Source: Gnetum montanum
Lineage: Eukaryota > Streptophyta > Gnetopsida > Gnetales > Gnetaceae
DNA: 64,000 nt
NCBI GenBank assembly: GCA_015680685.1
Contig: MNCI01028403.1
Span: forward strand, 856,295-920,294
Direction: 5' to 3'
Position 1 is the stretch's first letter. Every line of letters begins with the position of its first letter. The notes beneath the pieces were generated by a model. It saw only the letters and a list, made by a program, of their open reading frames with translations, made no database searches and was not told where the DNA came from. Of the stretch, positions 1 to 10,400 are shown in pieces. A program made the position numbers and the translations under genes.

Positions 1-1245
1 TTTTGGAAATATCGAGAGGAAGAGAGTTCCATGAATCATGTATAGTGATATAGGATGTAACTGTGTGTAGAAACTATGGATTATTAGTAGTGTATCTATC
101 AAAGAATGTAGTCAGTATACCGATATATCAAAAATTTAAAGGTGCTTATATGTAGTAGTCACAAAATAGGAGGGCACCTAGTGGTTGACAACTGGTCATG
201 GAACTAGCATACTTTGCATGAAACCTAATGAGAGCCTAACATGTTCCTATGTAGAAGGCATGTATGAACTAGATTAAGTTCATTACCAACTCTCTAATAA
301 TATAAATGATGATACCTATTGGGAAGATTTGAAAATTCTTGAAAATTTTAAATAAGAACCCTTTGATTTAAAAACTCTACCTACTAGTATGGAATATGCA
401 TTTTTGAAAAATGAGAAGCTAATAATAATCAATGAAAATCTTGCTCCAGAACAAAAATAGATGCTATTGAATATGGTCAACAAATGGCCAACAACCTTTG
501 CTTGATCATATCCTAAACTCACAGGGATTGTTCCTAGGGTATGCCAATATTGTATTTACATTAATCTGGCCATGAAACCCATGAGTTAGCCACAACAATG
601 ATTAAATTCCAAATTGAAGTAGATCATCAAATAGAAAATCAAACAACTCCTCCAGGCAATATTTATCTATCCTATTATGGATAGTGAGTGGGTTAGTCCT
701 TTGTGATTGTTCCAAAGAAAGGTGGCAAGTGGTAGGTCTACATCAATTTTTAGTTGTTAAATATGGAAACATTCAAAGATCACTTTCCATTACCATTTTT
801 GGATCAGGTGTTGGACACCATATCTAGGCATTTGTATTATAGTTTTCTAGGTGGTTATAGTGGCTATAACCAAATCCAGATCACACTAGAGGATTAGGCC
901 AAAACAACACTTACGAGTCCTTGGGAGACTTTTGCATATCAAAAGATGCCATTTGGCCTATGTAATGCCCCTACCACATTCTAATGCTTGGTCTTATGCA
1001 TTTTTTAGTAGTAGATTGGTAGTGATATGGAAGTCCTCATGGATGACTTATCCACCTATGGACCTTTATTTGAGCAAGCCTTGGACTATCTTAAGCAAGT
1101 GTTTAAAAGATATGTGGAGACTAATCTTCAACTCAATTAGCATAAGAGTCATCTAATGATCTAGAAGGGCATTGTATTGGGGCACAAAGTTTCACAAGAA
1201 AGGATTGAGGTCCATCCTAAAAAGATAAGGGTTACCAAAGGAATT
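1..1245 (+). pseudogene. Athila-like pol fragment (protease-RT linker and RT)
   Basis: Decayed reverse transcriptase part of a Ty3/gypsy polyprotein. The segment around 390-450 reads MEYAFLKNEKLIIINENLAP, matching the linker before RT in the two minus-strand Athila-like elements (near 46100 and 61950). RT motifs follow: WVSPL near 690, a FLGGYSGYNQ-like motif near 850, and an LMDD catalytic-loop version near 1040. It ends abruptly after the thumb region at about 1245. Many in-frame TAG and TGA codons occur where the family has CAG, CGA or TGG. The start lies outside the window. Opposite in orientation to most elements here, so a separate insertion. Dead. Confidence 0.8.
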
Positions 1246-1989
1246 ACCTATTAACCAAAAATTATTATTGGAGTTATAATTACCAATTACCCTAACCCAA
1301 TGTGCGCACCTACTCTCTCTTGCATAATTCTCCTTCAATAGAAACTCTCCTCTTCTTCTCCTGGATGGATGCATACCTGATTAGAGAGATCTAAAATCCT
1401 AGAAAGCTTTATATTTTCCTTCCTAGATGTTTCCCAAAGGATTTAGAGTCTTTCAAATGTTTCCTAATCAAAATTCCACATTGGAAATTTTTCTTCTTAT
1501 CGACATAGACTTCTTTAGTTTCATGTAGACATCTTCTATGAAAGCCCTACTCTCAAGAAGGATGTCTACTATTTTTGGTAAATGTCTCCTTTAGAGTTGG
1601 GACATCTCCAGTTTAGAGAAGATGTATCTAGAGATATGTCTATCTTTCTAGGAAGACATCTCTTTTTCAAGTGCCAAAGATAAAAATTCTCATTTTGATG
1701 TTGGAAACCTTGGAATGCCTCCCAACAAGTTCCCATAGATCCCAAAACCTCCTAAACTCATCAAAATAAGCCAAAAAACCTTCAAACATGAAGAAACNAA
1801 AAACCTCCTAAACTCATCAAAATAAGCCAAAAAACCTTCAAACATGAAGAAACATCCAAGAATCATCAACATAAAAATTCAACACAAGAAGATACACAAA
1901 ATATAGACACACATGTCTAGATCATCTCCAAGCACAAAACCTACAAAAACAAGGACAAGGGAATCAGAAGAGATGTTCCTACACTAGAA
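1246..1989. other. Unassigned non-coding stretch
   Basis: No convincing reading frame and no match to other parts of the window. Several AGACATCT/AGATGTCT-type words lie between about 1520 and 1680. It separates the plus-strand pol fragment from the minus-strand Tat-like 5' end, and may be a remnant of another element. It contains the N-flanked duplication described separately. Confidence 0.4.
1744..1853. other. 54-bp exact direct duplication around a single N
   Basis: Bases 1744-1797 recur exactly at 1800-1853, with the single N at 1798. This is the pattern left when two overlapping contig ends are joined without merging. It is probably not a real tandem repeat. Confidence 0.75.
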
Positions 1990-2366
1990 AGTATGTCGAA
2001 GAGGTTTTGGAATTAGGTTGAAGTTTTCAAAATTAATAGGATTTTTGACCAAAGGTTGGACAATAAGGTTTGTCATGTTTGAAGACTGTAAGGACTTAGA
2101 TCTAGATCTTATAGATATATGACTTGAAAAGTTACTAGCTAAGAAGTTTTGTCTTGTTTTTTTTCTAGTTTGAAATGTTAGCATTTCACTAGGTCCAACC
2201 ATAAACTAAGTTAACAACAAAAGAGATTTTTTTAAAAAATTTGGATTTTTTCATTAAAGTAGAGAAGAAAGAAAATAAATAAAATGGAAACTGATGACAA
2301 GATAGTAGAAGAATGAAAGTTGGTTGATGAAAACCATAATGGTAACCCTTTAGCACCAGAGAGGGG
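1990..2366 (-). pseudogene. Tat-like element E': gag start, leader and PBS
   Basis: On the minus strand a frame opens with ATG at 2202 and begins MVGPSE. It is homologous to the start of the gag region of element E (near 56640), where the same codon is ATA. The leader leads back to a primer-binding site at about 2344-2358, reading TGGTGCTAAAGG, a decayed form of the TGGCGCTAGAAGGA site seen in element A. Homology with E begins near 1990, so only about 380 bp of the internal region remain. Confidence 0.65.
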
Positions 2367-2479
2367 TGTTAAAATGAAAATTTGGTTCAAGAGAAAAACT
2401 AATGCATGACATCCAAAAGGAGCACGATTTGGAAAAGCTATTACCTAGGGCAACTTTCTTATGCACATGGCTAGCTAAG
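2367..2479 (-). repeat. Element E': fragment of 5' LTR
   Basis: Begins TGTT just beyond the PBS spacer GGGG and aligns with the 5' LTR start of element E at 56816. The Athila-like element C interrupts it at 2480. The five bases before the junction are CTAAG. The rest of this LTR is not recognisable in the window. Confidence 0.6.
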
Positions 2480-3466
2480 TGATGAGTAGTCAAGGTACCT
2501 CTATGTTCAACCATATGAACCATGAATCATTCACGTGTTATCTGGTTGAATTCTACAAACTCTATAGTTTCCAGTACACTAGTATTCTAGGATGTAAACC
2601 TTATCCTAATGGTTATTTGTTGTCTTCCCAATTACACTTGTGATGCACATGGTATGGTTAACTGTAATTAAGACATATGATTTTTATTATTTTGTCTTTT
2701 ATGTTCTTTGACGCTTAAACTAGAGAGATGAAGTAATTTAACAACTAATTTAGTATAACTAACTAACTAATATCTAGCTAGTACTAACATAAGCATATGG
2801 TCCCACTATTCGTACATGTTCTAAACCTATGTATCCACTACTGGGTTACCAAGCACTATGCTACTAGGCACACCAAGCAATAATGCTACTGGAATTACCA
2901 AGTGAATATAGGTTTATGCTCAAAGTGGTTGTAATTATGTGTTTAGTATATTTAGCTTAATTAATTAACTAATTGCTCAAAGCATAATTTATATTAATTA
3001 ATTGCATAATTAATGAAAACAATAAATGCATAAATAAATCATTAATCTATTCTAAGTGTTGCAAAGTTTGATCAAAAGGCTTGTCTTTATTGCTCTACAC
3101 ACTGGTGTGATTCAGGTACAATAGTGCTTGAATAAAGATTTGTACACTCTTTGACTCATGCTGCGAGCACATAGAGAAATATTCCAATTTTCAAATGAAC
3201 AAAATATAAGAGCTCTACTACTACTATGAATTGAATTATGCATAACAATAGCTTAGAGCTCATGTTTATAGTTTTTGATATAGGACTACCTCATTGAAGC
3301 CCTATAGATGTAGCAAATGCTACATTGACATCGCCCCATTGACAAGGCAACACCAGATAAACAACGCTCCATCGATAGGGCCCATCAATGAGACCATATC
3401 AATAAGGACCCATCGACAAGGCCATGTCAATAGGGGTCCATTGAAATGACACTTTGATACTCATCA
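2480..3466 (-). repeat. Element C 3' LTR
   Basis: Starts on the plus strand TGATGAGTAG and ends CTCATCA. It matches the 5' LTR at 49492-50418 along its length, including blocks near 2480-2650 and 2810-2960. Three to four short GGGCC-type words and ATCGACA words lie at 3330-3440. The PPT complement follows directly. Confidence 0.8.
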
Positions 3467-3478
3467 TACCCACACAAC
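3467..3478 (-). promoter_or_regulatory. Element C polypurine tract
   Basis: Minus strand reads GTTGTGTGGGTA directly before the LTR start TGATGAG. The corresponding place beside the shared LTR (50419-50430) reads GTTGTGGGGGTA. This is where plus-strand DNA synthesis would be primed. Confidence 0.6.
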
Positions 3479-3689
3479 TGAATGAAGACTTGTCTTCAAG
3501 TTCCTTTACCATATTGAAAAGGTATGAGATTATTGATTGACTCTTAACAAAACAAATTGACTTGACAAAAACTGAGTGCCTAGGTATACAAATTAACACA
3601 TTAGAAAAAATTCTGGTGTTCAGGACATACAAGTGAATACCATGACATGACTACACAACAATTTGATAGAACATACTCTAATGGCATGA

Positions 3690-3898
3690 AGGCAATAGAG
3701 AAGATCATATAGTCTCAGGTAGTGGAGGCTCCTAAGGTTTTCAAGGACCTTCGCTAGCTTCATGCATGTACGAAAACTAAGGTGGTTATGGCTATCCTAC
3801 TATGGATGAAACGTTTGGTGGAAGGCAAAAGGCATCTAGTAATTCCTTCATCTTCTTCTCCTTACTTTGGGGATCATTCATAGTCCACATGGCATCAT
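3690..3898 (-). pseudogene. Element C extra ORF, C-terminal part
   Basis: Last piece of the extra ORF of element C, up to the insertion point of B. It contains a K/E-rich stretch followed by ELLDAF and LPP, matching 50650-50849 in the uninterrupted copy. The final five bases (3894-3898, ATCAT) are B's target-site duplication; the other copy is GTCAC at 25974-25978, and the empty site at 50845-50849 is ATCAC. The frame is broken by nonsense codons. For the protein as a whole see the entry at 50650-53028. Confidence 0.65.
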
Positions 3899-5332
3899 TG
3901 TAGTGACTAAAAATGACGATGGCTAGAACACAAAGGTTGACGAGCAAATAGCCTAAACACAAGTCCACATGAGGGCCTACTAGAGGTGAATATGGGGTGC
4001 CTTGAATGATTTTATCAATCAAATAGGGACTTATTAGATGTAACTGAGGTGCAACATGGTTAGTCACAATCCTAATGTAAAATGGTGCTAAGTGTTCAAG
4101 TGGTGTCAATGGTGTTAATGGTGTCTAGCATAGTCATGTTTTTTTGGCAACAATGAGGGTGTTAACATGTAGGGACTGCCACCCAAGCATAGTTGTAAGC
4201 ATGGCTATGTGATGAAATAGGAAAAAATGCAAATGAAATGCTAAAAATGCAAAGAGAGAGAGAAGTAGAACACCAACCCAAATGGGGTTGAGCATAGTTA
4301 ACACTAAAAGGGATTAAAAGATACATAGTGGATAGTGTAGTCATAGTCTTGGGGGTGTTTGGCTATGAAGACTGGTGTTTCATCAAGGTGTTTATGCCTT
4401 CTAGGTTGGCTACCATGGTGTACCATTGGCTGAGATGTTCTAGTGGATTGTGGTGAGCTACGATGGTTTGCAATTGCACAAATATGCCTTGGTTCTCTCT
4501 CGAGTGCTCATTGGGTTTTCCAATGCCAAGAGTGGGCCATCTCTCAAATTTTCCAATGCTTCAATTTTTTTAACCAAGATTTTTGTTAGCCTTGAAAATG
4601 TTGAGGGTGGGTGTATCTATAACGCTAGGTTTAGCACAAAATGAGGGATGGCTACCACATGGTAGAGGGAATTGTTGGGACTATACTATTACCTAGCTAC
4701 GTTCTTAACTAAGCTAATGGTGTTATGTTATGCTATGCTCTACTAGACTCTACAAGATTATGAGATTGTGACTATACTACCAACTGCATGTGTATGCACC
4801 AAGAAGATTACAAGGTACCTAAAAAATGAAATTTTGAAGACTACACTCTAGGACTAGGCTCTCCACTGTCTAGTGTGGGGTCAAGTGTACTTAAAATTTT
4901 GGGGTCAAAAGGAGGTACAAAAAGATGCATTTTGCTAACTATGCTTACCCAAGATGAGTTGGAGCTAAGCTGTGCTGATGCTACATTGTGGAGTCCACTG
5001 GTGACTATTCTAGCTATCTACGCTCTAGAATGGGGGAGAGCATAGTCCCATACTTAGATAAAAAATTGTGAAACTTGACATTCATGCTGACTACACTCTC
5101 CATGAGAGGCTGACTATGCTCTAGGGCAGTGGAGAGTGTAGTACCAACACATAGAAACGTTTGTTACAACTGGCTTTGTGTTAACACTTAGAAAATATTA
5201 CAAAACTGGCCTTCATGTGGACTATGCTCTCCATGAGAGGCTAACTATGCTCTAGGCCAATGGAGAGCATAGTCTCAACACTTAGCAAAATTTGTAGTTG
5301 AGATGCTATAGTCCAAATTTGGTTATGTTTCA
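3899..5332 (-). repeat. Element B 3' LTR
   Basis: Plus strand begins TGTAGTGACT and ends GGTTATGTTTCA. It pairs with 24514-25973. Shared landmarks are the GAGAGAGAGAAG word near 4250, the GAGGGTGGG...ATCTATA promoter relic near 4600, and internal tandem repeats at about 5050-5280. Many C/T and G/A differences separate the two LTRs, so this is an old insertion. Confidence 0.85.
5050..5280 (-). repeat. Tandem repeats in element B LTR (U3)
   Basis: About two copies of a roughly 100-150 bp unit built from ACTTAGAAAA, CAAAACTTGGC, CTCCATGAGAGGCTGACTATG and GTGGAGAGCATAGTC-like words. The 5' LTR carries the same array at about 25690-25925. U3 enhancer-like repeats are common in LTRs; whether these act that way is unknown. 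Confidence 0.6.
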
Positions 5333-5350
5333 TTGGCACCTCTTTGTTGA
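5333..5350 (-). promoter_or_regulatory. Element B polypurine tract
   Basis: Minus strand reads CAACAAAGAGGTGCCAA directly before the LTR start TGAAACAT. Element A has the near-identical tract CAAAGAGGGGCCAA at the same place, showing that the two elements are close relatives. Confidence 0.75.
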
Positions 5351-6590
5351 TGTCTAGATGAGTGGCCCAAAAGGCATTGACAAAGAATAGCAAAAGTCCA
5401 TAGTAGGCTTGGCCGCAACATCACTCTTTCATGGGTGGTTAGACATCACTACACTGTGCTCAAGAGTGTTGTGGATGGTGGTATGCTATAAGGCAAGTCA
5501 GAGGAATGAATAAAAGTGTATATGTGATGTGTAAAAGGGAAGATGAAGTGCAAACATGATATTATCACATCACAGCTTGATGGTAACCATGGCACCAGAG
5601 TGACTTGCCCTTGAAAATGTTGACCTCTCATTAGAGTGCTCATGAAAGAGGCAATGAAAATTTAGGGCTAGATCAATTGCAAAATTGTAGTGCTACTAGG
5701 CTACTTGGGGATGTGCTCCTCTCCTTTTTCTCTTCTTTTTTTCTTTTCTCTTTTTTATTTTTTCTCATTTTGTGAGTAAATCCTACTTTGGGCTTTGCAC
5801 GTTGCTAAATGCTTGCTACAAGGGGCTTTCCATTGAGTGAGTTTCATGTCACTAGATGGGCTTTGCTTTAGTATTTACAAAACTACATCACGTTTGTTCA
5901 ATAGGTGTTTCCTCCCTCGGATGACTTGTGTTACATTCACCTGGGCTTTGGCCAACCAACAGGTTCTTCCTATGGGACAACTTATGTTATGTCTACCTTG
6001 GGTTTTGTGGTTTGACATGAAGGGGGTGCCATGTGATCACAACACGTAAACGTTAAAGAGTTTGCAATCTTTGCAATGCAGGGAATAAAAGGGTACAGGC
6101 TATAATGGGATGAGGGGGACTTGCACTCTTGAGAGGCTTAGCTAGTCCAATCATGCACATTAGAGTGATGTTGTGACTTGTCACTACAATGAGATGTACC
6201 TTTGCACAACTAACTAGGGCATTTTCCTACAAAAAAAACTTTAAAAAGATAAGAAAATCACATAAGACTAGAAAAATGCTAAAAAAATTGTAGGGGGTAA
6301 AGATGCTATGAGTACTCCAAAGGCTATAACCATTACAGGTGCTCAAAAATCTAGCAAAATGCAAGGTGGAAAAGATGTTGCAAGTGCTCCAAAGGCTATG
6401 CCTATTCTAGGTTCTCAAAAATCTAGTAAAAGTGTAGGGGGTGAAGATGCTGCAAGTGGTCCAAAGGCTACACTCATGGAAAGTGCTCCATTTTGGGACT
6501 GTAGCATGCCTACTGACATATTGTAGAAGGGAAGCAAGGGTGATGCTTGCTTGCTCACTTGCAAGAGGATGGAAGAAATTATTAGTAGCT
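5351..6590 (-). other. Element B 3' non-coding region
   Basis: No conserved frame on the element's strand. It holds a pyrimidine-rich tract on the plus strand at about 5718-5770, which would be a purine tract in the element RNA. Element A has a similar tract at 11378-11440 in the same relative place. A short in-frame repeat ORF on the opposite strand is listed separately. Confidence 0.55.
6308..6526 (+). CDS. Short antisense ORF of 72-bp repeats, 72 aa
   Basis: Opposite in strand to element B. The frame is made of about 2.5 copies of a 24-residue unit, each with GGKD or GGED, then PKA, then (in the two full copies) QKSSK; the preceding in-frame unit starts near 6293 but follows a stop codon. 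The repeat unit is 72 bp, so the frame survives each repetition. Product unknown. It lies about 1.3 kb upstream of the antisense three-exon gene and could be a leftover 5' exon or simply a minisatellite. No recognised domain. Confidence 0.35.
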   Translation: MSTPKAITITGAQKSSKMQGGKDVASAPKAMPILGSQKSSKSVGGEDAASGPKATLMESAPFWDCSMPTDIL

Positions 6591-6592
6591 AA

Positions 6593-7455
6593 CCATGAAC
6601 CCAGTTTAAGGTCTTAGTAGACCATGGCTTTACTAGTTTAAAGTCCTAGCAGATCATGAACCTAGTTTAGGGTCTTGGCAGGCCATGCTATGCTAGTTTA
6701 TAGTCTTAGAAGACTACTATATGCTAGTTTAGCTTCATGGTAGACATGCTATGCCACTTTAAGCCAAGAGGGACTACTAGTTTCGAGTCATAATAGACTA
6801 CTGCACTAGCTTAAAGTCATATCAGAGATGTTGTGCTAGTTTAACATCATAGCTGATGAATGTCATGCTAGTTTATGCTCATAGTAGATATTTATGCTAG
6901 TATAGCATTATAACAAATGAAAGCTTTCCTAGTTTAATGTCATGGCTGACAAGCTATGGTAGTTTAGAATTGTGGCAAACAAACTACTCATGTATGCTAG
7001 TTTAATGTCATAGCAAATGACTTGTGCTAGTTTAGTATCATAGCAAACGAGCTATGCCAGTTTAGCATCATAGGGAATGAATGCTTCGCTAGTTTAATAT
7101 CATAGCAGATGAGGTATGCTAGTTTAGCATCATAGTGGATGAACTATGCCAGTTTAGCATAATAGTAGATGAACTATGTTAGTTTAGCATCATAGCGAAT
7201 TAGTGTTATGTATGCCAGTTTAGCATCATAGGAGACAATCTATGCTAGTTTAGTATCATTGTGGATGTACTATGCTAGTTTAGCATTGTAGCAAATGAAT
7301 ACTATGTTAGTTTATCATCGTAGTGAACAAATGTTGTGTGTGCTAGTTTAGCATCATAGTAGACAAGCTATGCTAGTTTAACATCATAGCAGATGAGCTA
7401 TGCCAATTTATAGTCATAGTAAACTATTATGCTAGTTTAGCATCATAGTGGATGA
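6593..7455. repeat. Minisatellite of about 30-bp hairpin units in element B
   Basis: Roughly 30 degenerate units. The common core is ATGCTAGTTTAGCATCATAG followed by a variable CAGATGAAC-like spacer. The core contains the perfect hairpin ATGCTA-GTT-TAGCAT. Unit length varies through the spacer. It lies between the integrase tail and the 3' non-coding region. Related units occur in element A at 11985-12187 and 13803-13862, and weakly in B at about 19900-20090. Tandem repeats in 3' regions are known from Ogre-type Tat elements. Confidence 0.85.
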
Positions 7456-7479
7456 ATGCTTACCCTTCTTTGTTGATGT

Positions 7480-7690
7480 GCAATGCTACATGTTAGATGT
7501 GATACAACTTTAGGTATGAATGGTTCACTAGATTGGAAAACTTAATTTTATCTTGATCAGCAAGCTTGAATGCTCTACTATCATAGGCCTTAGTGACTAT
7601 GAAAGACCCTTCCTAATTGGAAGAGAAGGGGTTGCTCCACCTTGATAGAGGTGATTTTGACACTTTGTGTTTAATGCTACATAGTTAAGT
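7480..7690 (-). pseudogene. Element B integrase C-terminal tail
   Basis: On the minus strand a frame with residues EGSFIVTKAYDS, then FKLAD, then FSNLVN and YLKLY fits the end of the integrase C-terminal domain in Ty3/gypsy polyproteins, where GPF(I/V)V, a Y-x-L segment and N-x-x-x-L-K-x-Y are typical. It is preceded by a weaker VGD-like piece, with a possible frameshift between. The catalytic core and everything upstream back to protease are missing. This shows that B descends from an element that had pol. Confidence 0.7.
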
Positions 7691-7856
7691 GAGTCCCCTA
7701 CACTCACACATGAGGGCTTGCTAGGTAATCAACTTGTATTGCCATATATCTTCCCTTGTTTGCTCTAGTATCTTTAGCTATTAGGCCATATGCTAATTGC
7801 ATTATTATATTACAACATAAAATATTCCTGCTAGTAGCTTCACATCTACATACCAC

Positions 7857-7952
7857 ATGGAGCCATGGGTAGATATGCTAGATAAATCTACCTTCATGGA
7901 AGACATTGTTGAGGACATGGTGGACCACTTGCAACAAGTGGCCCAGAGATAG
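7857..7952 (+). pseudogene. Antisense gene in element B, exon 1
   Basis: Opposite strand to B. ATG at 7857 opens 32 codons beginning MEPWVDML. The last codon is TAG, followed at once by GTATGG; a CAG exon end next to a GTATGG donor is a standard plant 5' splice site, so C-to-T change would explain the TAG. Acidic, with no recognised domain. Upstream (7700-7856) is AT-rich, with no clear TATA box. See the exon 2 entries for the whole gene. Confidence 0.65.
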
Positions 7953-8061
7953 GTATGGGTGCAATGTCATTCCACTTTATGCTATCTGGTTTACTGGTTA
8001 AATGCTTAGTTTTCAACTAAGATTGATTGGTTGTTGTATTCTTATGGGTCCTAATCTATAG
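7953..8061 (+). other. Antisense gene in element B, intron 1
   Basis: 109 bp, GTATGG at the 5' end and TTAT...CTATAG at the 3' end, T-rich. It separates two whole-codon exon ends (phase 0). The sequence inside has no frame continuous with the exons. An intron on this strand argues for a transcription unit independent of the element RNA. Confidence 0.6.
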
Positions 8062-8265
8062 TGGGATTTGAGCAAGGTGGCCAAGTTGGATGCTCTTCTT
8101 GACCTTCTTCCTAAAGTTGATCAGGTGCCTCAGCACATGTACAAGACATCGAACAAGCATGTGCTTTCCTATCTAAATGTGTTGTGGGTCTACAAGCACT
8201 CGAATGACCACCTATGGAAACACGTGCATGAACTATAGGAGAGGATGACCAACCAAGATGAGAAG
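8062..8265 (+). pseudogene. Antisense gene in element B, exon 2 (first part)
   Basis: 68 codons in frame with exon 1, starting WDLSKVAKLDALLDLLP and ending in an E/K/D-rich segment that looks able to form a coiled coil. One in-frame TAG. It runs without a frameshift into the five-base target site AGAAG of element A, and resumes in frame at 18885. Removing A and one AGAAG copy gives an uninterrupted exon of 270 codons. Function unknown; the piece is basic and hydrophilic and has no visible signal or membrane segment. Confidence 0.7.
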
Positions 8266-8890
8266 TGTACTGACCTAAATCATCGGTGTAAGGCTGGAAG
8301 GGAAACAAACACTGAGGGATCATTGGGTAGCCACAGTGGACCCTGCCTTCGCTTGAGGGCAAGCTGGAAAAGGAAACGAAGGCAGAGTGCCTTGGATGGT
8401 TTGCCCGCAAATCAACCAAGGACTTCCCCAAGCGTAAGCTACGGCTAGCGCTGGGGTTATCGTAAACAGGATGTAAACGAAATGTAAATAAAGCGTACGT
8501 GAATATAATTGTATTGCAAACAAAGCATAAACCAAAGTAAATAATGTAAATAGGAGGCAATGATGAAACTGTATTATATTATTTTAGAAAAATATGCACC
8601 GGTCAAAGTGTAGTTGCACAAGTGTGAATGGCAAGTCAAACGGCTAGCCCCGGAATGATGTGACACGATGATGTGACGATGTGAGGAGAACTTGGAAGCC
8701 AAAAATTAGATGTGCCAAGCGCCCAAGGATTGCAAGTTTTATCCTCCTTTGGAATCGCCAATTTCTCCAATCTTTGCCTCCTCCAATCTTCTTCTCCTTC
8801 TTGCTACTTTTTCTTTGCTTCTCTTTGCCTCCTTGTTCTTGCTTGTTGCTCCTCTCTTGTTCTACTCCCAATTTGTGTGAATTGGTAGGG

Positions 8891-8899
8891 TATTTATAG
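8891..8899 (-). promoter_or_regulatory. TATA box, element A 3' LTR
   Basis: Minus strand reads CTATAAATA followed by CCCTACC. The identical site in the 5' LTR is at 16944-16952. Element B has CTATAAATACCCCC at 25256-25264. It is placed so that U3 is the GCAG-rich side and R-U5 the part toward gag. Confidence 0.75.
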
Positions 8900-9464
8900 G
8901 TTTGGGGTAGGGTTTTGGCTAGGGTTTACTTTGACCAGGTTCAATGTATCTATGCTTGAAAGTTGTACATGAGTTGGATATGTGTTGGCAATTTGCCTTC
9001 CTTGGCCAGGTTCAATGTATTTTACAACTTATGAGTCATTTCAGCCCATAAAAAATACAAATAATTAAAAATACAAGCCCTTGAGTCATAAAAATTTAGA
9101 AAATTAGAAAGAATTAGCGCTGGCTGCTTCCTTGATTAAAAATTATTATTTTTTGTTCTCTTTTTTTTCTTCTCTTTCTTATCCTGAGAAAGGGAAGCAT
9201 CTTTTTGTTTCTTAGAGAAGCTGAAGGAATCTGATTTTTTTGGTGCTTTCCTGATTCTTCTTATCTTCCTGGCAAAAATAGACATCCATCGATCCCTTAG
9301 AATAGTTTGTGGAAGCCCAGTCTTTGGTGAGTTCTTTCTTCCTCTTGATTCTCCAGTTCATCGTGACAAATATCTTCGGTTACAAATTTCTCTGGCTGAA
9401 CTTCTTTGCTTCAGCTTGTGCTTCTAAAGGCCGTGGTGGATGATTAAAAACCAGCATCAATAGC

Positions 9465-10400
9465 AACCACAACTACACTGTTTCCTGGTAGTGCAGCAGC
9501 GACAGTAGGAGAAGCAATGCGGCAGCAGAAACAGCATGGTAGAAACAGCAGCGCAGGAGGAGTGGCGATGGGCAGCTGGAGCAAACAGATACAGCAGCGC
9601 GATGGCAGCAGGGAAGTGATAGGCAATGCGGTGGTAGGCAGCAAACTGTGTTCTGTGCAGGAGACGTGTGGCAGCAGAAGATAGCGACGTGGTGGCAGGC
9701 TCGCGGTAGCAGGGGACAACGCGATGGGGCACAGAAGTAGCAGCGGCCGGCGCGAAAGCAGGCTCGGCGGTGGTCAGCGAGGTGGTAGCGTCAGATTCGA
9801 AGCAAGGTGGCAGCAGCAGGGCAGGCGCGGGAGTCAAACGACGGTAGAGAATAATCCACGACAGGCTTCAAACAGCGATGGGCAACGTAGAACAGCAACG
9901 TGACAGACTGGAAAAAAAGCAACGCGGTGGAAAACAGACAGTGACGGCAGCTAGAAGACAGCAACGCATAGAGGCAGCACGGTGGCAGGAAACAGCAGGC
10001 AACGTGGCACGAGAAGAGACAGCCACGCGGCGGGGCAAAAGATGGTGACGGTAGGCATGGCAGCATCAATAGAGAGAAGACAGCATCAATAGGCAACGCA
10101 GTAGTGCAGCAAGCACATAAGAGCGACGTGGTAGCACGACAGTCGGCAGGCACAGCAACGGGAGCATAGAGGACAATGGCGCGGCGTGACAGGGATGATG
10201 CAGCAATGTGGTAGAGGCAGCGCAGGATTGGTGACATAGCAGGTGGCAGCGGGAGCAGCGACGCGGTAGCAGCGAAACAAAAACGGAAATAAAAACAGTA
10301 GCACCACTCGCTGCAACATCTTGTTGTGATCTTCCATCGCCACCGCCGCTAGATTTGCAAGAAAAAAATACACAACAGAGAAGCACAAACAACACAGCCG
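9465..10400. repeat. GCAG/ACG-rich low-complexity tract in element A 3' LTR
   Basis: Nearly 1 kb of degenerate words such as GGCAGCAG, GCGACGTGG, CAACGCGGTGG and AACAGCA. Because GCT and TGC dominate on the minus strand, long Ala/Cys/Leu/Pro/Ser-rich frames stay open by composition; I do not treat them as genes. GC content is clearly above that of the rest of the window. The 5' LTR has the same tract at about 17515-18440. Confidence 0.7.

Noticed and set aside
6593-7455. CRISPR-like array
   Set aside because: Units are degenerate, with short variable spacers, inside a plant retrotransposon. It is a minisatellite.
9444-10395. Long minus-strand frames in the element A LTRs (also 17497-18459)
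   Set aside because: They stay open because of the GCAG-type composition. Several overlap in all frames and they read as low-complexity Ala/Cys/Leu/Pro.
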